From: Alphaproteobacteria bacterium
GTDB taxonomy: Bacteria; Pseudomonadota; Alphaproteobacteria; Micavibrionales; SZUA-601
Assembly: GCA_028290805.1 (NCBI GenBank)
Contig: JAQGJA010000053.1
Location: 1-9,751 of the forward strand
DNA: 9,751 nt
Direction of reading: 5' to 3'
Shown here: positions 6,406 through 9,751 of the stretch, piece by piece
Numbering within the stretch: the stretch's first letter is position 1
How the letters are laid out: each line of letters opens with the position of its first letter
Notes under the pieces: generated by a model
Database searches by the model: none
The model's input: the letters and a program-made list of their open reading frames with translations, nothing else
Told to the model about the DNA's origin: nothing
Made by a program: the position numbers and the translations under genes

Positions 6406-8220
6406 ATGTGGTCGCGCAGCTGGGCTAATTTCAAGGAATTTCCCTATATCATCCTGTTTAGCACAATCTGGCGTTATCTTGCCGGGTATCGCGTGCCTTA
6501 TACGATCTCCCTTGTATTGCTGGTGGGTTCCCAGGTGCTGGGCCTGGCCACGCCTTTTGTACTTGGCAAGCTGATCGATCATATCCAGGGCGGCATCACC
6601 ACGCGGCCTGAATTAAATCATGGCCTGCTTTTGGCGGGATTGTATTTCGCCATTACGCCTTGCATCTGGCTGTTGCATGGTCCGGCGCGCGTGATCGAAC
6701 GCCAGGCCGGGTTTATCGTGCACCGCAATTATCTGGAGGCAACCTATGGCCGCGTGCGGCAATTGCCCTATACCTGGCACCAGAATTTTCACTCCGGGCA
6801 ACTGGTCGACCGCATCAAGCGTTCCGCAGGCGGCCTTGAAGGTTTTACGGCGTCGCAATTCGTCTATTTACGTTTCCTGACGGATTTCCTGGGACCGCTG
6901 ACCATTCTGCTGTGGTTTTTCCCCTGGGCCGGGGTGGCCTGTATCCTGATGGGCAGCGTGGCGTTTTTCATCGTGTCGAGATTCGACAAGCATCTTATCC
7001 CTTTGTACAAAACCGGGGCGAAATTGTCGCATGAAGAGATCGGGGTTTTCACCGATTATCTGGCCAATATCCGCACCATCATCACGCTGCGTTTGGGGAA
7101 GATCACGCAACAGGAATTGATCCAGCGTTACATGGCGCGCAAGGAACCGTTCTGGCGCGAATTGCGGCTGAACGAAACGAAATGGGGCGCGATCAGCCAC
7201 GCCGCAGATTTCTTTGTCGCCATGCTGATCATGCTGATCCTGGTCTGGATGTATCACGGTTCGGCTTTGAAAATTGGCAGCATCGTGATGCTGATCCAGT
7301 ATCTGACGCGCTTTTCTTCGGTGTTCTTCAATATGGGTTCGATGTACCAGCAAATGGTGCAACAGGCGATGAGCTATCGTTCCGCCTTGCCCATCGACGA
7401 AGAATTCGACCGCATCCAGGCCCTGCCGGATTTCGACGTGACGGAATCGGCGCCGGTGGAATGGCACGAGATTCGTTTCCGCGATTTGAATTTCTCGTAT
7501 AAAGATAAAATGAACCGGCCGCATGCGCTGAAGAATTTGAATTTTGAATTGTTCCGCGGCGAAAAAGTGGCCCTGGTCGGGCCCAGCGGTTCCGGCAAAT
7601 CGACCTTGATGACCTTGCTGCGCGGATTGTATGACGCCGAAAGCGTCAATCTGGAAATCGGCGGGCAGAATTACGATACGCTGCGCGTGTTGCGCGAGAT
7701 GACGACGCTGATCCCCCAGGATCCGGAAGTGTTTGAAAACACTATCCGCTATAACATCACCTTTGGCGTCGAACATCCTGAAGAAGAAGTGGCCAAGGCT
7801 TGCGAGATTGCCTGTTTTGATACGGTACTGAAAGGCCTGGCTTTGGGCATGGAGACCGATATCCGCGAAAAAGGCGTCAATCTCTCGGGCGGCCAGCGCC
7901 AGCGTCTGGCCCTGGCGCGCGGCGTCTTTGCGATCAAGGAGAGCTCGATCATCCTTTTGGACGAACCGACCAGTTCGCTGGACACGGCGACCGAAGGCCG
8001 CGTCTTTGACAATCTGTTCCAGAATTTCCCCAATAAAACCATGGTTGCCGCCGTGCACCGTTTGCATCTGTTGCCCCTATTCGACCGCATCATCGTGCTG
8101 GACCAGGGCCAGATTATCGAGCAGGGCAACTTCAGCGACCTGATAAAAGCGAACGGGTTGTTGCATGATTTGTGGATCAATTACCAGCATTACAACCGCA
8201 GCGAAAATGCCGCCCAGTAA
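6406..8220 (+). CDS. ABC exporter half-transporter (fused permease and ATPase)
   Basis: This 604-residue protein has a type I exporter layout. The N-terminal half holds membrane segments at about 31-56, 74-91, 158-191 (a pair), 264-282 and 286-305. The nucleotide-binding domain follows from about 355: A-loop Tyr365 (FSY), Walker A GPSGSGKST (392-400), Q-loop Gln438 (IPQDPEVFENT), signature LSGGQ (493-497), Walker B IILLDE (515-520), D-loop SSLD (523-526) and switch His551. All ATPase elements are intact, so a working homodimer or heterodimer is expected. The substrate cannot be told from sequence; lipid, peptide and drug exporters share this form. A ribosome-like AAGGA (6391-6395) lies 10 nt before the ATG. 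Its stop overlaps the likely start of the M48 peptidase gene by 14 nt, so the two should be co-translated; the order lemA, exporter, peptidase suggests a shared envelope role. Confidence 0.93.
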   Translation: MWSRSWANFKEFPYIILFSTIWRYLAGYRVPYTISLVLLVGSQVLGLATPFVLGKLIDHIQGGITTRPELNHGLLLAGLYFAITPCIWLLHGPARVIERQAGFIVHRNYLEATYGRVRQLPYTWHQNFHSGQLVDRIKRSAGGLEGFTASQFVYLRFLTDFLGPLTILLWFFPWAGVACILMGSVAFFIVSRFDKHLIPLYKTGAKLSHEEIGVFTDYLANIRTIITLRLGKITQQELIQRYMARKEPFWRELRLNETKWGAISHAADFFVAMLIMLILVWMYHGSALKIGSIVMLIQYLTRFSSVFFNMGSMYQQMVQQAMSYRSALPIDEEFDRIQALPDFDVTESAPVEWHEIRFRDLNFSYKDKMNRPHALKNLNFELFRGEKVALVGPSGSGKSTLMTLLRGLYDAESVNLEIGGQNYDTLRVLREMTTLIPQDPEVFENTIRYNITFGVEHPEEEVAKACEIACFDTVLKGLALGMETDIREKGVNLSGGQRQRLALARGVFAIKESSIILLDEPTSSLDTATEGRVFDNLFQNFPNKTMVAAVHRLHLLPLFDRIIVLDQGQIIEQGNFSDLIKANGLLHDLWINYQHYNRSENAAQ

Positions 8221-9376
8221 CCAGCCCCCCGTTAATCTACCCGGCAATCCCTGGGAAGACGCCCCCGAAACGGCAGCGCCGGTAAACCCTTGGGACGATG
8301 GGCCATCCGCTATGGCCTTTACCGCATCCGAAGATAATCCGGGGCCACCCATTGAAACGGGCAGGGTGGATGCGCTGGATTTCCTGGAGGCGATTCGCAG
8401 GAATGAGCGCAATACCTGGTTCCTGATGATCGCCATGCTGCTTTTGGCCGGTGGGTTTGGCTATGTGCTGGGCTGGGGCTGGGATGCGGCGACCAAGGGG
8501 ACGCTGGGCGCGGGGATGAATTACATGGCTGGTGGGCGAACCGACTGGGGCCGCCTGATCCTGACGCCAAGCCAGGCCGGGATCACCCTGGGGCTTTCAT
8601 TCCTGGCCGGGATGAGCGTATGGAGCCTTTTGGCCCTGTGGCGCGCCGACAGCATGGTCCTGCGCATGGCCCAAGCCCAGGAAGCGCCGCCCGAATCGCA
8701 TGCCATGCTGCACAATGTGGTCGAGGAAATGGCGATTGCGGCCGGGCTGCCCAAACCCAAGATCGTCATCATGCCCACCCATGTGCCCAATGCCTTTGCC
8801 ACCGGGATGCGGCCTGAAAAAGCCACGATCGGGGTGACCGCAGGCCTGCTCAAGACCCTTAACCGCCGCGAATTGCAGGGCGTGGTGGCGCATGAGATGG
8901 GACATATCGTGAACAGCGACATGCGTTACGCCACAATTCTTGCGGTAATGACCGGGGTGCTGGTCTTTATCGCCCAGATTGTGCTGAATTTCCGCCAGCT
9001 GATGTTTATCCCTAGCGGTGATCGCGACCGCCGGGGCGGCAACAATGCTTTGGTCATGATCATCATGGTGGTGATCTTTATGGTGACGGCGATTCTGGTG
9101 CCGATCATTGCCCGTTTCATCCAGATGGCCGTGTCGCGCCAGCGCGAATATTTGGCTGATGCAACAGCTGTAAGGCTTACGCGCGATCCAGGCGGGCTGA
9201 TTTCAGCCTTGAAAAAAATCTCGGAATATCAGGAACCAAGCCTTAATCTTAACCAGGCAATGGAACCCTTATTCATAATAACACCTGTTAAAATGTTGCA
9301 GAATGGCAACTTAGAGTGGTTTTCAACCCACCCACCGGTGCAAAAGCGGATCGAGCGGCTAAAAGCGCTTGAATAA
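8207..9376 (+). CDS. HtpX-like M48 family membrane zinc metallopeptidase
   Basis: From the ATG at 8207 the product has 389 residues. A cytosolic Pro/Asp-rich tail (1-68) contains two similar motifs, NPWEDAP (14-20) and NPWDDGP (27-33). Membrane segments lie at about 71-92, 123-145, 241-262 and 281-305. The zinc site is HEMGH (229-233) in VVAHEMGHIVNSD, and Glu314 in RQREYLADA is the expected third ligand. The C-terminal STHPPVQKRIERL (373-385) is typical of HtpX. HtpX-type enzymes degrade damaged inner-membrane proteins. HtpX is usually about 290 residues, so the N-tail and a longer loop make this one larger. The start is uncertain: ATG at 8207 overlaps the ABC gene by 14 nt without a clear ribosome site; an earlier in-frame ATG at 8165 would add 14 residues. 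The position two genes after lemA fits the known lemA-M48 association. Confidence 0.92.
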   Translation: MPPSNQPPVNLPGNPWEDAPETAAPVNPWDDGPSAMAFTASEDNPGPPIETGRVDALDFLEAIRRNERNTWFLMIAMLLLAGGFGYVLGWGWDAATKGTLGAGMNYMAGGRTDWGRLILTPSQAGITLGLSFLAGMSVWSLLALWRADSMVLRMAQAQEAPPESHAMLHNVVEEMAIAAGLPKPKIVIMPTHVPNAFATGMRPEKATIGVTAGLLKTLNRRELQGVVAHEMGHIVNSDMRYATILAVMTGVLVFIAQIVLNFRQLMFIPSGDRDRRGGNNALVMIIMVVIFMVTAILVPIIARFIQMAVSRQREYLADATAVRLTRDPGGLISALKKISEYQEPSLNLNQAMEPLFIITPVKMLQNGNLEWFSTHPPVQKRIERLKALE

Positions 9377-9401
9377 TAAGACCATCCGTGGTTAAAAAAT
9401 T

Positions 9402-9439
9402 CCTAGAGTGTGCAGACAGTCCTGTTTGTACACTGAGGG
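9402..9439 (+). repeat. Imperfect inverted repeat / hairpin downstream of the M48 gene
   Basis: Arms 9407-9418 and 9423-9434 pair over 12 positions (10 Watson-Crick, two G-U in RNA) around a GTCC loop. After a two-base internal mismatch, 9402-9404 can pair with 9437-9439. No run of T follows, so it is not a standard intrinsic terminator. It could stabilise the 3' end of the lemA-ABC-M48 mRNA or act as a protein-binding dyad for the next gene. Confidence 0.55.
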
Positions 9440-9448
9440 CAGTTTCTA

Positions 9449-9480
9449 TTGTCCAAAGCTTTGGAAAACTAACTTACACT
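9449..9480 (+). promoter_or_regulatory. Perfect 14-bp palindrome with flanking promoter-like hexamers before the small lipoprotein gene
   Basis: Positions 9452-9465 read TCCAAAGCTTTGGA, a perfect palindrome; after one mismatched pair, two more A-T pairs extend it. TTGTCC (9449-9454) resembles a -35 and TACACT (9475-9480) a -10, spaced 20 bp apart with the palindrome starting in the -35 and filling the first half of the spacer. An over-long spacer holding a dyad recalls MerR-type promoters, while a simple repressor site is equally possible. No regulator gene is in the window. The palindrome is seen directly; the promoter is tentative, and TTGTAC (9426-9431) with TATTGT (9447-9452) at 15 bp is a weaker alternative. 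Confidence 0.4.
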
Positions 9481-9490
9481 TTTAAACTCT

Positions 9491-9496
9491 AAGGAA
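9491..9496 (+). promoter_or_regulatory. Strong ribosome-binding site of the small lipoprotein gene
   Basis: AAGGAA followed by seven bases and the ATG at 9504, the best ribosome site in the window apart from that of the LpoA-like gene. It supports this short reading frame as a real gene. Confidence 0.75.
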
Positions 9497-9503
9497 AAAT
9501 ACT

Positions 9504-9659
9504 ATGAAAAAAATCTTCCTCGCCCTGATGCTCGTTGCAGCTTCTTTCAACGTTGTTGCTTGCGCTTCCCACGCTGCTCAAGAAGACAGCCGCGTAAGCG
9601 AAATGTCCGACCGCACTGAGCAAGCTCAAATCGAAGCTAACGATTCTCTGCGCAAATAA
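9504..9659 (+). CDS. 51-residue small lipoprotein, possibly a miniature Lpp/OprI-like murein lipoprotein
   Basis: The product has a lipoprotein signal (MKKIFLALMLVAASFNVVAC) with Cys20 as the likely lipidation site (-3 Val, -1 Ala). The 32-residue mature part is charged and helical, with small or hydrophobic residues at V31, M34, T38, A41, A45 and S48 in 3-4 spacing, which suits a short coiled coil, and it ends in Arg50-Lys51. The C-terminal Lys of Lpp-type lipoproteins is the one linked to peptidoglycan. Codon use differs from the neighbours: seven of nine Ala codons are GCT and three of four Val codons GTT, a pattern of highly expressed genes. A strong ribosome site, an upstream palindrome and a downstream terminator mark an independent, abundant transcript. 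No known family is matched with certainty; the Lpp/OprI link is inference. A secreted peptide cut by signal peptidase I after Ala24 is a weaker alternative. Confidence 0.85.
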   Translation: MKKIFLALMLVAASFNVVACASHAAQEDSRVSEMSDRTEQAQIEANDSLRK

Positions 9660-9666
9660 TTTCCGC

Positions 9667-9684
9667 CTGCCGCGCTTGTGGCAG
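9667..9684 (+). repeat. Hairpin in the 3' untranslated region of the small lipoprotein mRNA
   Basis: CTGCCGC (9667-9673) pairs with GTGGCAG (9678-9684), a seven-bp stem with one G-U pair and a GCTT loop, starting 8 nt after the stop codon. No T run follows. Placed just before a true terminator, it may protect the mRNA from 3' decay or be part of a small RNA released from the 3' end. Confidence 0.5.
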
Positions 9685-9693
9685 ACAGAAATG

Positions 9694-9725
9694 AAAAACG
9701 CCGGTCTTTATGACCGGCGTTTTTT
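9694..9725 (+). terminator. Rho-independent terminator after the small lipoprotein gene
   Basis: CGCCGGTC (9699-9706) pairs with GACCGGCG (9712-9719) around a TTTAT loop. Five A (9694-9698) flank the left side and six T (9720-9725) the right, so the stem can extend and the site can also work in the opposite direction. It closes the small lipoprotein transcript about 35 nt after the stop codon. Confidence 0.92.
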
Positions 9726-9751
9726 ATGGGTTATTGGAATTTTTGTATCGA

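Noticed and set aside
6868..8067. A 399-codon open frame on the minus strand opposite the ABC exporter
   Set aside because: It lies wholly antisense to an intact exporter with every ATPase motif; its product is rich in His, Gln and Arg with no recognisable domain, as expected of an antisense frame in biased coding DNA.

Overview
The window looks like chromosomal DNA of a Gram-negative alphaproteobacterium. This rests on an NDUFA9-type complex I-associated reductase, an LpoA-like lipoprotein that has no N-terminal TPR-like region before its binding-protein fold, and a GC content that is moderate by eye (roughly mid-50s %, strong preference for GCC/GCG and CGC codons). I cannot place it more finely. 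Nothing suggests a phage, plasmid or transposon: no integrase, transposase, CRISPR array, tRNA or rRNA gene is visible. The DNA is almost fully coding, on the + strand except at the left edge.

Left region (1-2637): an envelope and rRNA-modification cluster. An LpoA/YraM-like lipoprotein runs leftward out of the window. Its start codon overlaps that of the divergent rsmI (16S rRNA C1402 2'-O-methyltransferase). rsmI is followed by a YraN nuclease-fold protein and a double-BON outer-membrane lipoprotein of the DolP/YraP type. The same four families sit together in E. coli (yraL, yraM, yraN, yraP), but here yraN and the BON gene travel with rsmI rather than with the lpoA-like gene.

Middle region (2637-5762): three tightly packed genes. 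A SirB1/transglutaminase-like protein with TPR-like helices is joined to the BON gene by a TAATG overlap. After it come an NDUFA9-like atypical SDR and an RsmB-family rRNA cytosine-C5 methyltransferase whose ATG directly abuts the preceding stop. The run from rsmI to the rsmB-like gene could be one long transcript.

Right region (5763-9376): a new unit preceded by a plausible extended -10 promoter. It encodes a LemA protein, a half-size ABC exporter and an HtpX-like M48 membrane metallopeptidase. LemA and M48 genes are often neighbours; here an ABC exporter lies between them and overlaps the peptidase gene by 14 nt.

Right edge (9377-9751): a stand-alone gene for a 51-residue lipoprotein. It has a strong ribosome site, codon use typical of highly expressed genes, two dyads upstream (one a perfect 14-bp palindrome) and a hairpin plus intrinsic terminator downstream. 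The mature peptide is a short predicted helix ending in Arg-Lys, like a miniature Lpp/OprI murein lipoprotein. This is the most interesting feature of the window.
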